A stretch of DNA of 5,795 nucleotides, from contig JALOLM010000224.1 of assembly GCA_025455985.1 (NCBI GenBank), positions 1 to 5,795 on the forward strand, read 5' to 3'. Below the pieces are notes generated by a model, which saw only the letters and a list, made by a program, of their open reading frames with translations, ran no database searches and had not been told where the DNA came from. The translations under genes and the position numbers were made by a program. The stretch's first letter is position 1. Every line of letters begins with the position of its first letter. Below, one piece after another: positions 1-5,795 of the stretch. The DNA comes from Candidatus Nanopelagicales bacterium (GTDB taxonomy: Bacteria; Actinomycetota; Actinomycetes; S36-B12; UBA10799).

Positions 1-650
1 ATCACGATGCCGCGGGTGTATCCGGCGAAGGATCCCCAGGCGACCTGCCCCACGCCGTCGATACGCCCCCGCTGCCGCTGCGGGAACAACCCCACCATCC
101 ACGACCAGATCTCGCGCCCGCCCAGCAGGAAGAAGACCGACGCGAAGACCGCCAGCGCAAATCCCGTGAAGAACTCCACGATCGTTCCGGAGGCCCCGAT
201 CGCGGTGGTCGCGAGGTCGCTCTGATGCTCGGTGATCCAGGTCCTGGCCGCGTTCACGTACTCGGTGATCGCATCGGAGGTCAGATGCAGCGGGCCGGTC
301 TGCAGCCAGGCCAGGATCTCGTCGATGCCTTGCCGGAACTGGATGGACAACCCCTGCCACTGACCGGCCACTTGGGTGCCGATGAACACGAAGATGCCCA
401 CGATCGCGGACACCACGGTGATCAGGCCCACGGTCACCGCCAGACCCCGCGGCATCACTGTGTGCAGGACGTTGACCATGGGCCCGACCAGGGCCGCGAT
501 GATCAGGGCCACGAACAGCGCGACGGCCACAAATTCCACCGCGATGACGCTGCGGATGGCCACATACCCCACCGCCAGCAGCACGAGGAGCCGCCAGCCG
601 AAGGCCGCGGCCACCTGCAGCCCGTGGGGGATCTCGTCATCGGGCCGCAT
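1..650 (-). CDS. AI-2E family transporter (PerM/YdiK-like), N-terminal part, runs off left edge
   Basis: Multi-pass inner-membrane protein of the AI-2E transporter family (formerly UPF0118). Members have been linked to autoinducer-2 export, to ion/proton exchange or to no known substrate, so the substrate here is open. The visible 216 codons start at ATG 648-650 (MRPDDEIPHG) and stay open to the window edge. Hydrophobic segments lie at about residues 18-36, 38-63, 70-92 and 155-178, the last being FFTGFALAVFASVFFLLGG. Between TM3 and TM4 is a soluble stretch (about 93-150), as in the family. The section near residues 205-216 (WGSFAGYTRGIV) matches the family's conserved G-Y-x-R-G region. Family members usually have about 330-400 residues, so roughly the last 40% is missing. 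The reading frame has a stop (TGA) upstream with no other ATG or GTG between, which fixes the start, although its ribosome site is weak. It is transcribed divergently from the diguanylate cyclase gene. Family assignment is good; function is not established. Confidence 0.87.
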   Translation of the reverse strand, partial: MRPDDEIPHGLQVAAAFGWRLLVLLAVGYVAIRSVIAVEFVAVALFVALIIAALVGPMVNVLHTVMPRGLAVTVGLITVVSAIVGIFVFIGTQVAGQWQGLSIQFRQGIDEILAWLQTGPLHLTSDAITEYVNAARTWITEHQSDLATTAIGASGTIVEFFTGFALAVFASVFFLLGGREIWSWMVGLFPQRQRGRIDGVGQVAWGSFAGYTRGIV

Positions 651-673
651 TCGCTCATCGTGCCATGGGAATT

Positions 674-691
674 CCGGCCCACGGGGGCCGG
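674..691. repeat. GC-rich inverted repeat (7-bp arms, 4-nt loop)
   Basis: CCGGCCC (674-680) and GGGCCGG (685-691) are exact reverse complements around the loop ACGG. On the minus strand this would be a stable hairpin in the leader of the AI-2E gene, 24 bp before its start codon. On the plus strand it lies 56 bp before the cyclase start. It could be an operator-like palindrome, a leader hairpin, or chance in a GC-rich spacer. The pairing is certain; the role is unknown. Confidence 0.5.
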
Positions 692-734
692 TGAGCCGTT
701 TAACGTGGACTCATTCGCCCGCTGGGGGCTCCAC

Positions 735-740
735 GGAAGG
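735..740 (+). promoter_or_regulatory. Ribosome binding site (GGAAGG) deciding the start at 748
   Basis: GGAAGG lies 7 nt before ATG 748. This spacing and sequence favour 748 as the start over the open but antisense-overlapping reading frame further upstream. A second in-frame ATG at 778 also has a purine-rich GGGGAG 5 nt ahead of it, so a protein 10 residues shorter remains possible. Confidence 0.7.
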
Positions 741-747
741 TGAACGG

Positions 748-2517
748 ATGACTACGGTGCGCACGTGGGGAGCGGTCATGCGCCGGTCCTTCGCACCTGT
801 GGACACCCTCATCGACCTGCAAGACCACCGCGCGCCCATCGACCTGCTGGCGGTCAGCGGCGACCGGGATGCCGAACTCACCGCGGATCTGCTGCCCGTT
901 GCGCTCGACCAGGCCGAGTCCGTGATCCTCGTGCTCGACGGCCGCGTCAGGGTCGCGTTCGACCGCCGGCCGGTACGCGGCAACGTGCTGGCCACATCCG
1001 CGCCCCGCCACGTCCGCGAGACCATCCCTGTCGACGAACCCATCCTCGACCTCTCCGGGCCGGTCGCGGCGGGCATAGGGTGGCTCGCCCGCTGGTCGCC
1101 GGTGTCGTTGGTGAGCCTGCCCCTCGAGGCCCGGCGGGGCGTGTTGCTGGCCATGAACTACCGGCGTGCGTTCGACACCGAGGCAGTGGCCGCGCTGCGG
1201 GCGGCGACTCAGCGGGTCTCATTGCGCCTGGCACTGCGCGAGGCCCAGGATCAGGTGCGATTGACCCGATTGGCCCTGGATGCGAACCCGGTCCCCACGG
1301 CGGGCCTGCAGGACGGACGCATCGCGGTGTGGAACGCCGCTGCCGAGCGGACCTACGGGTTGCCCCGCGACGAGGTCCAGGGGCAGCGCCTGAGTGATGT
1401 CGTGCGCACCGAGCCGGACTCTGAGGACCTCGCGTGGCAAGAGTCGGCCCACCTGCCGATCACACCGGTGCGCATCGACTCCTGCCGTGACGGCGAACTG
1501 ACGGGGGTCGCCTTCACCGACCGCAGCGACCAGGTAGCCGCGGACGAGGCTTTGGCCCTGCAGCAGTCATTGTCGGTCATGCTGCTCGAGTCGGTGCCGG
1601 GTCGCGCCTGCGTGCTCGACACGGACGGAATCGTCGTGGCCACCAACGCAGCCTTCGACGCGCAGGGTCCGCTGGGCCGCGGCCGCCGTTCCACGCTCGC
1701 CCCGGGTTCGGACTACCTGTCCTGGTTGGCAGGCATCGATGAGGAGTTGCAGCGCCGGCTGCAGGACGTCCTCGACGGCGACTTGCGCAGCGTGACCCGC
1801 GAGATCGAGAGCACCTACCGCCGGCGGCAGACATGGACGGAGATCCACGCCACCTCGGCCCGGCACCCCAATGCGGCGGCGCTGATCCTGCACTTGGACA
1901 TTACGGAGCGTAAGGAGACCGAACTCGATCTCCACCACAAAGCCACCCACGATGCGCTCACCGGCCTGCCCAACCGCGTGCTGCTGGTCGACCGGTTGAC
2001 CCACGCGTTGACCCGTGCCGCCCGCAGCCACGCCAACGTCGGGGTCGTGTACTGCGACCTCGACCGGTTCAAAGAGGTCAACACCGCGTACGGCCATTCC
2101 GGCGGGGATCAACTGCTCGTCCAAGTGGGCCGTCGCTTGCGTGCCGCCTGCCGCACCTCGGACACCGTCGCGCGCGTCTCCGGGGACGAATTTGTGGTGC
2201 TACTGGAGGATGTGACGGCGCGCGAGGAGGTCGAAGAGGTCGCCCGCCGGATCCTGACCTCGCTGGCCGTACCCGTGCAGCTCGACGACGGCGTGGCGCA
2301 CACCGGTGCCAGCCTCGGCCTCGCGCTCACGCCGGGAATCGCCCGCGCGGGCATGGGTAGCGTGCAGAAGCTGGTGCGTCAGGTGGACGCGGCGATGTAC
2401 GCGGCCAAGGGAGCGGGGCGCAACCAGTACGCCTGGTTCAGTCCCGAGATGCTCGAGCAGCCGCAGACCCGGCCGAACTTCCTGGAGGTCATGGCCCGCC
2501 GGCTGCTGAACCGGTGA
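748..2517 (+). CDS. Diguanylate cyclase, GAF-like/PAS/PAS/GGDEF (589 aa)
   Basis: Predicted to condense two GTP into cyclic di-GMP under control of its N-terminal sensor domains. It appears cytosolic: no signal peptide or membrane segment is seen. Residues about 13-160 look like a GAF domain, ending in strands such as LVSLPLEARRGVLLAMNY and the helix FDTEAVAALRAATQR. A helical linker (158-176) follows, then a short PAS (about 172-262: LDANPVPTAGL, VWNAAAERTYGL) and a second PAS (about 272-388) ending in the classic DITERK linker. The GGDEF domain covers about 396-565: HDALTGLPNR at 401-410, metal-binding D437 in DLDRFK, N445, GHSGGD (449-454) and the active-site loop SGDEF (478-482). The inhibitory I-site RTSD is at 469-472, exactly five residues before it. 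The first G of GGDEF is S, a variant with known active examples, so activity is likely. The end (AMYAAKGAGRNQY) is complete; there is no EAL domain. The next gene starts 39 bp downstream, suggesting co-transcription. The GAF call is weaker than the rest; no ligand can be named. Confidence 0.94.
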   Translation: MTTVRTWGAVMRRSFAPVDTLIDLQDHRAPIDLLAVSGDRDAELTADLLPVALDQAESVILVLDGRVRVAFDRRPVRGNVLATSAPRHVRETIPVDEPILDLSGPVAAGIGWLARWSPVSLVSLPLEARRGVLLAMNYRRAFDTEAVAALRAATQRVSLRLALREAQDQVRLTRLALDANPVPTAGLQDGRIAVWNAAAERTYGLPRDEVQGQRLSDVVRTEPDSEDLAWQESAHLPITPVRIDSCRDGELTGVAFTDRSDQVAADEALALQQSLSVMLLESVPGRACVLDTDGIVVATNAAFDAQGPLGRGRRSTLAPGSDYLSWLAGIDEELQRRLQDVLDGDLRSVTREIESTYRRRQTWTEIHATSARHPNAAALILHLDITERKETELDLHHKATHDALTGLPNRVLLVDRLTHALTRAARSHANVGVVYCDLDRFKEVNTAYGHSGGDQLLVQVGRRLRAACRTSDTVARVSGDEFVVLLEDVTAREEVEEVARRILTSLAVPVQLDDGVAHTGASLGLALTPGIARAGMGSVQKLVRQVDAAMYAAKGAGRNQYAWFSPEMLEQPQTRPNFLEVMARRLLNR

Positions 2518-2556
2518 CCGGCCGACAGCGCCCGTCTCGTAATACCGTGAAAGCGT

Positions 2557-5500
2557 ATGACGCCACACCAGGAGGGCCCCCGGGGGCTCACGGCCGCGGA
2601 GATGTTGTCGCTGGAACAGCAGGTGGTGGACAACATCCCCGATGTTGCTGTGCGCTTCTCACCCGATGCGACGCTGACCTGGGCCTCGCCGTCGCTGTTC
2701 TACTGCCTGGGCTACCGGCCCGCAGATGTGATCGGGACCCGGTTGCTGATGCTCCAGGATCACGACGGCTTGGCCGAAACCGTGCGCGAGACTGCTGCCC
2801 AGGGCGGTGACCGCCTGGGTATCAGGTGCGACCTGGTCGCCTCCGACGGCTCCCGAGTCCCCGCGGAGGCGATCCTGCGGTTCGAGTACGACGACGCTGG
2901 CGCGCACACGTCCACGTTGTGGGTCATGCGCATCGTGGGACAGTCCGGAGAGCCCGCTCGGCTGTTCCCCCTATTGTCCGACCACACCACCGACGTGGTG
3001 TTCATGTTCGATTCCCGCGGGTACACGGTGTGGGTCTCAGCCTCGACACAACGGGTGCTGGGGTTCGACCCAGTGGGGCTCATCGGCGTGAACCGGCCGT
3101 TGGTGCCGGACGAGGACCGCGACGAGGTGTACGCATGGTTCGCCCAGCACACCCGCTCGAGCGCGACGTCGGCCAACCGCCGCGCGCGGGTGACGCGTGC
3201 CGACGGTTCCTGGCTGTGGATGGACATGAGCGTCGTCTTCGTGAGGTCCGGCGACGGCCGCCTTGACTACGCGGTGGCGACCTTGCGGGACGTCCACCAG
3301 CAGGTGCTTGCCGAGCAGGCCTTGCGTCAGGCCGAGCAGACCTTCTCGTACCTGGCCGAATACACCACTGACGTCGTCTACCGGTGCCGCTCCGACGGTG
3401 TCATCGAGTGGATCTCACCATCGCTGACCCCCCTGCTCGGATGGGCACCCGCGGAGGTGCTCGGCATGCGGGCCAGCGACTTCGTCCACCCCGACGACGC
3501 CGGTTCGATCGTCGTCGACGCCAGTGCCGCGCCCGGTGGCCGGTTTCCGACGGTGGAGGTGCGGTTGCGCCGCTCGGACGGCGAGTATCGCTGGGTGGAA
3601 CTCAGTCGTGGGCTCATCTTCGACGCCGCCGGCAAGGTCGTGGGCCGGGTCGGCGGGATCCGGGACGTTCAGGAGCACCGCGACGCCCGCGTGGCCCTGG
3701 CCGCCAGCGAGCAGCGTTTCAGAGCTGCCATGCGCGACTCCGCTGTGGCGATGTGTCTGGTCGCACCCGACGGCACGATCACGACGGCGAACGCGGCGAT
3801 GTGCGAGTTCATAGACCGGCCCCCCGAGCAGACGGTCGGGTTGAACTGGCAGCAGATCGTGTCGCGTCACGAGGTTTCCGGCGACGGGAAGCACGTGGAA
3901 CGCATGACCCGCGGCGAGGAGGAGTCCTTCAGCGGGATCCGCCGGTACGAGCGCCCCGACGGGTCGACCGTGGTCGCCGACTTGACGGTCAGCGCTCTGC
4001 GCGACGACAGCAATACGCTGACCGGTTTCGTCGTGCAGGCCATCGACATCACAGTCCGCGAGCAGGAGCGGCTGCGCCTGGCCGCCTCCGAGGCGCACTA
4101 CCGACTGCTGGCTGACTCGGTCAGCGACATCGTGCTGCAGTGCGACGAGTACGCCACATTGACCTGGGCCTCCCGTTCATTGACACCAGCGACAGGACTG
4201 TGGCCCTCGGATGTTGTGGGCCGGCCGCTCATCGACCTGTTGCATCCCAATGACATCGAAGCCGTCCAGCGCACATTCGGAGAGGTGCGCCGGGGTCGGC
4301 GCTGCGATCTCGAGGTCCGGTTGGCGACGACATCCGGGACCCATGTGTGGTTCGCGTTGAGCATTCATGCGCCGTTCGATGACGACACCGCGCAGGCCGG
4401 CTTCGTTGCGACGTTGCGCGACATCAGCAACGAGATGCGGGTGCGCAGGCTGCTGGCCGAACGGGAGGCCGAGTTCCGCGAGATCGCCGAGCACGCCGCA
4501 GACGTGGTGTTCCGGATGGATCCGACCGACAAGATCACCGTGCATCCCGAGGACATGCCGACGTTCTACACGTTCGCCAGTGGACTGCAGCCCAACGTCC
4601 CCGAACGGATGACGCTGAGGGCTCACTGCGCGGACGGGGAGTACCGCTGGTTCTCCGCCATCGCCACCAAGATCGCCGACAGCCGCGGGGCGCTCGTCAG
4701 CCAGATCGTCGGCCTGCGCAACATCGACAACGAGGTCCGCGCGGTCACCGCCTTGGCACGCAGCGAGGAGCAGTTCCGGCTGGCGATGAACTCGGCTCCC
4801 AGCGGCATGGCGGTGGTCGACATCGAAGGCCGTTTTCTGCAGGTCAATGACACGTTGGCCGCCATCACCGGGCATGGGCGCGACTGGCTGCAGCGCCACG
4901 CGATGCCGGCGGTGGTGGACCCCGACGACTGGCCCTCGGTCAAGCGCCTCCACGACCGTCTGCTGAGCGGCGATGTGCCTGCTGCGGTGGTCGAATGCCG
5001 CCTCGTCCACGCCGACGGCCACTCCGTCTGGGTGCAGAGTTCGCTGGCCGTCCTGCGCGACGAGAAGGGCCAGCCCGTCAACTTCGTGGCCCAGTTCGTC
5101 GACATCACCGACGTGCGGGCCGCGCGCGAGGCGCTGCACCATGCGGCGACGCACGACCCGTTGACGTTATTGGGCAACCGGCGCGGCCTGGCCGAATCGC
5201 TGGACGAGGCCCTCACCCAGCAACCGCGAACAGGCACCCGCATCGGAGTGCTGGCCCTGGACCTCGACGGCCTCAAACCCGTCAACGACCGGTTCGGGCA
5301 CCCGGCCGGTGACCAAGTCCTCGTGACAACCAGCGAACGGCTGCGTACTGCGGTCCGCGCCAACGATGTGCTGGCCCGGGTCGGCGGGGACGAGTTCATC
5401 GTCGTCCTGCGTGGCATCCACACGGCCGAACAGATTTCGGTGATCGCGGAGAAGATCCGCGCCAGTGTCTGCGAACCGATCGACCTCGGCCATGGCGCCA

Positions 5501-5643
5501 CCGCCCGGATCACCGTGAGCATCGGCGGCGTCCTGGCCCAGCCCGGCCAGACCTCAGACGCCGTCCTCAAAGATGCAGACCAGGCCCTTTACGAAGCCAA
5601 ACAGGCCGGCGGCAACCAGGAAGTGGTCGCCGGGGCCGGTTAG
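2557..5643 (+). CDS. Diguanylate cyclase with seven tandem PAS modules and C-terminal GGDEF (1028 aa)
   Basis: Predicted cytosolic, multi-sensor cyclic di-GMP synthase with no membrane segments. PAS modules lie at about residues 20-127, 136-248, 258-372, 384-500, 512-625, 637-725 and 739-853, joined by short helical linkers (e.g. LAEQALRQAEQTF, LAEREAEFREIAE). Modules 1, 2, 3, 5 and 6 share a DVV-x-RF...WxSPSL...GW-x-P pattern; modules 4 and 7 belong to another type (FRxAM...VNxxxxxxxG). Module 6 lacks about 25 central residues. The GGDEF domain (about 855-1024) has metal-binding D902, N910, GHPAGD (914-919), active-site GGDEF (943-947) and I-site RAND (934-937), five residues before it. It therefore should be active and product-inhibited. 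Less usual are HDPLTLLGNR for HDPLTGLPNR, DLDGLK for DLDGFK, and GGN for GRN at the end. No EAL domain follows. ATG 2557 is preceded only by a weak purine run (GTGAAAG), so translation may be modest or coupled to the upstream gene; ATG 2602 would trim 15 residues. No LOV cysteine motif or evident haem motif was seen, so ligands are unknown. Confidence 0.96.
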   Translation: MTPHQEGPRGLTAAEMLSLEQQVVDNIPDVAVRFSPDATLTWASPSLFYCLGYRPADVIGTRLLMLQDHDGLAETVRETAAQGGDRLGIRCDLVASDGSRVPAEAILRFEYDDAGAHTSTLWVMRIVGQSGEPARLFPLLSDHTTDVVFMFDSRGYTVWVSASTQRVLGFDPVGLIGVNRPLVPDEDRDEVYAWFAQHTRSSATSANRRARVTRADGSWLWMDMSVVFVRSGDGRLDYAVATLRDVHQQVLAEQALRQAEQTFSYLAEYTTDVVYRCRSDGVIEWISPSLTPLLGWAPAEVLGMRASDFVHPDDAGSIVVDASAAPGGRFPTVEVRLRRSDGEYRWVELSRGLIFDAAGKVVGRVGGIRDVQEHRDARVALAASEQRFRAAMRDSAVAMCLVAPDGTITTANAAMCEFIDRPPEQTVGLNWQQIVSRHEVSGDGKHVERMTRGEEESFSGIRRYERPDGSTVVADLTVSALRDDSNTLTGFVVQAIDITVREQERLRLAASEAHYRLLADSVSDIVLQCDEYATLTWASRSLTPATGLWPSDVVGRPLIDLLHPNDIEAVQRTFGEVRRGRRCDLEVRLATTSGTHVWFALSIHAPFDDDTAQAGFVATLRDISNEMRVRRLLAEREAEFREIAEHAADVVFRMDPTDKITVHPEDMPTFYTFASGLQPNVPERMTLRAHCADGEYRWFSAIATKIADSRGALVSQIVGLRNIDNEVRAVTALARSEEQFRLAMNSAPSGMAVVDIEGRFLQVNDTLAAITGHGRDWLQRHAMPAVVDPDDWPSVKRLHDRLLSGDVPAAVVECRLVHADGHSVWVQSSLAVLRDEKGQPVNFVAQFVDITDVRAAREALHHAATHDPLTLLGNRRGLAESLDEALTQQPRTGTRIGVLALDLDGLKPVNDRFGHPAGDQVLVTTSERLRTAVRANDVLARVGGDEFIVVLRGIHTAEQISVIAEKIRASVCEPIDLGHGATARITVSIGGVLAQPGQTSDAVLKDADQALYEAKQAGGNQEVVAGAG

Positions 5644-5682
5644 GGGACCGGGTCACGTCGCACCCGCGAACGAAGCCCTCCA

Positions 5683-5734
5683 TTGCCGCGAAGTTGACGC
5701 GACACCCTGGCGTGTCCTGTCAACTTCGCAACAA
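5683..5734. terminator. Long hairpin after the PAS-GGDEF gene, possible terminator or repeat element
   Basis: GCGAAGTTGAC (5688-5698) is perfectly complementary to GTCAACTTCGC (5719-5729). Inside it, GACAC (5701-5705) pairs with GTGTC (5712-5716) around the loop CCTGGC, separated from the outer stem by one G-U pair and one C-C mismatch. Outside, TTG (5683-5685) pairs with CAA (5732-5734) across two mismatches. This gives 16 Watson-Crick pairs in the core, beginning 39-44 nt after the stop codon. No T-run follows, so it is not a canonical intrinsic terminator. High-GC bacteria often have hairpins without U-tails at gene ends, so termination is reasonable but unproven. A dispersed palindromic repeat is the main alternative. 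Confidence 0.6.
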
Positions 5735-5766
5735 CGAGCGGTGTCAAGGGCTAGCACGCGACACCC
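5697..5766. repeat. 11-bp direct repeat ACGCGACACCC with second small inverted repeat
   Basis: ACGCGACACCC occurs at 5697-5707, inside the hairpin, and again at 5756-5766, 59 bp later. The second copy also forms an inverted pair with GGTGTC (5740-5745 with GACACC 5760-5765, 14-nt loop). The arrangement looks like a second, decayed or partial copy of the inner hairpin unit. What it does is unknown. Confidence 0.5.
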
Positions 5767-5795
5767 GTAACGGCATGCCGCCGACCGGTCGCAGG

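Larger units (their letters stand above)
651..747. promoter_or_regulatory. Divergent intergenic control region
   Basis: These 97 bp separate the start codons of two divergent genes, so promoters for both most likely lie here. The only A+T-rich patch is around 699-703 (GTTTAAC on the + strand), which could contribute to a -10 element in either direction. No convincing paired -35/-10 set can be read, as is common in high-GC genomes. The region also holds a 7-bp inverted repeat (listed separately). That promoters sit here is inferred from gene arrangement, not from recognisable boxes. Confidence 0.5.
5644..5795. other. Intergenic region with repeats; no gene seen
   Basis: After the TAG at 5641-5643 no reading frame with a plausible start, ribosome site or recognisable protein is visible. 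On the minus strand, short open stretches enter from the right edge and reach stops at 5751-5753 (TAG) or 5745-5747 (TGA). A convergent gene could end there, but 14-16 codons are too few to judge. The region holds a strong hairpin and a direct repeat (listed separately), plus small palindromes CGGCATGCCG (5771-5780) and GACCGGTC (5783-5790). Confidence 0.6.

Noticed and set aside
225..743. 172-residue plus-strand open frame rich in His, Asp and Gly
   Set aside because: It is antisense to the AI-2E coding region, with the His/Asp/Gln bias expected of a shadow frame in GC-rich DNA.
376..747. The cyclase reading frame is open from ATG 376, giving a 713-residue protein
   Set aside because: The extra 124 residues overlap the well-supported AI-2E gene on the other strand, are low-complexity Thr/Arg/Ala-rich, and have no domain character. 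A good ribosome site precedes ATG 748.
2614..5115. Possible light (LOV) or evident haem-binding PAS among the seven modules
   Set aside because: No NCRFLQ-type cysteine motif is present, and no haem-ligand pattern could be identified with confidence.
4177..5570. Two long minus-strand open frames of 325 and 315 residues
   Set aside because: Both lie wholly within the PAS-GGDEF gene, which shows clear domains and codon bias in its own frame. The antisense products show no recognisable motif.
5718..5747. Two TTGACA boxes on the minus strand (5718-5723 and 5742-5747), possible -35 elements
   Set aside because: No -10-like hexamer is found 16-19 bp downstream of either. One is part of the hairpin arm, which explains its sequence.
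5573..5770. 65-residue plus-strand frame crossing the end of the large cyclase
   Set aside because: It starts inside the GGDEF coding sequence, runs over the hairpin, lacks a ribosome site and resembles nothing.
5751..5795. End of a convergent minus-strand gene entering from the right
   Set aside because: Only 14-16 codons are visible before a stop; nothing in them allows a gene call.
1..5795. CRISPR array, tRNA/rRNA genes, insertion sequence or transposase
   Set aside because: No regularly spaced repeats, tRNA-like folds, rRNA stretches or transposase motifs were seen on either strand.

Overview
The window is GC-rich, roughly two thirds G+C by eye, with codons strongly biased to G or C in the third position. 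It holds three protein genes packed with short spacers. The protein styles (an AI-2E family permease and long PAS-GGDEF proteins with actinobacterial-looking GGDEF regions) suggest an actinomycete-like bacterium. This is inferred from composition and protein style only; no rRNA or other taxonomic marker is present.

Layout. Positions 1-650 carry, on the minus strand, the first 216 codons of an AI-2E family (PerM/YdiK-like) membrane protein whose 3' part lies beyond the left edge. Positions 651-747 are a divergent intergenic region of 97 bp with a small GC-rich hairpin and a good Shine-Dalgarno sequence for the next gene. Positions 748-2517 (+) encode a 589-residue GAF-like/PAS/PAS/GGDEF protein with an SGDEF active-site motif. 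After 39 bp, positions 2557-5643 (+) encode a 1028-residue protein with seven tandem PAS modules and a C-terminal GGDEF domain. Positions 5644-5795 are non-coding as far as can be seen, and hold a strong 11-bp inverted repeat that can fold into a long hairpin, plus a further short repeat.

How the genes may work together. The two + strand genes probably form one transcription unit and would both make cyclic di-GMP. Both keep the metal-binding and catalytic GGDEF residues and an RxxD product-inhibition site. Their sensory halves differ (GAF+2 PAS against 7 PAS), so they may feed different cues into one second-messenger pool. No EAL or HD-GYP phosphodiesterase domain and no PilZ effector is encoded here. 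The divergent membrane protein could share the control region, but nothing in the sequence ties it functionally to cyclic di-GMP.

The most unusual things seen are a clean 25-residue in-frame loss inside the sixth PAS module of the large protein, the two-class pattern of its PAS repeats, and the hairpin/repeat cluster after it. I did not find a clearly new type of system; the window reads as a tandem diguanylate cyclase locus.
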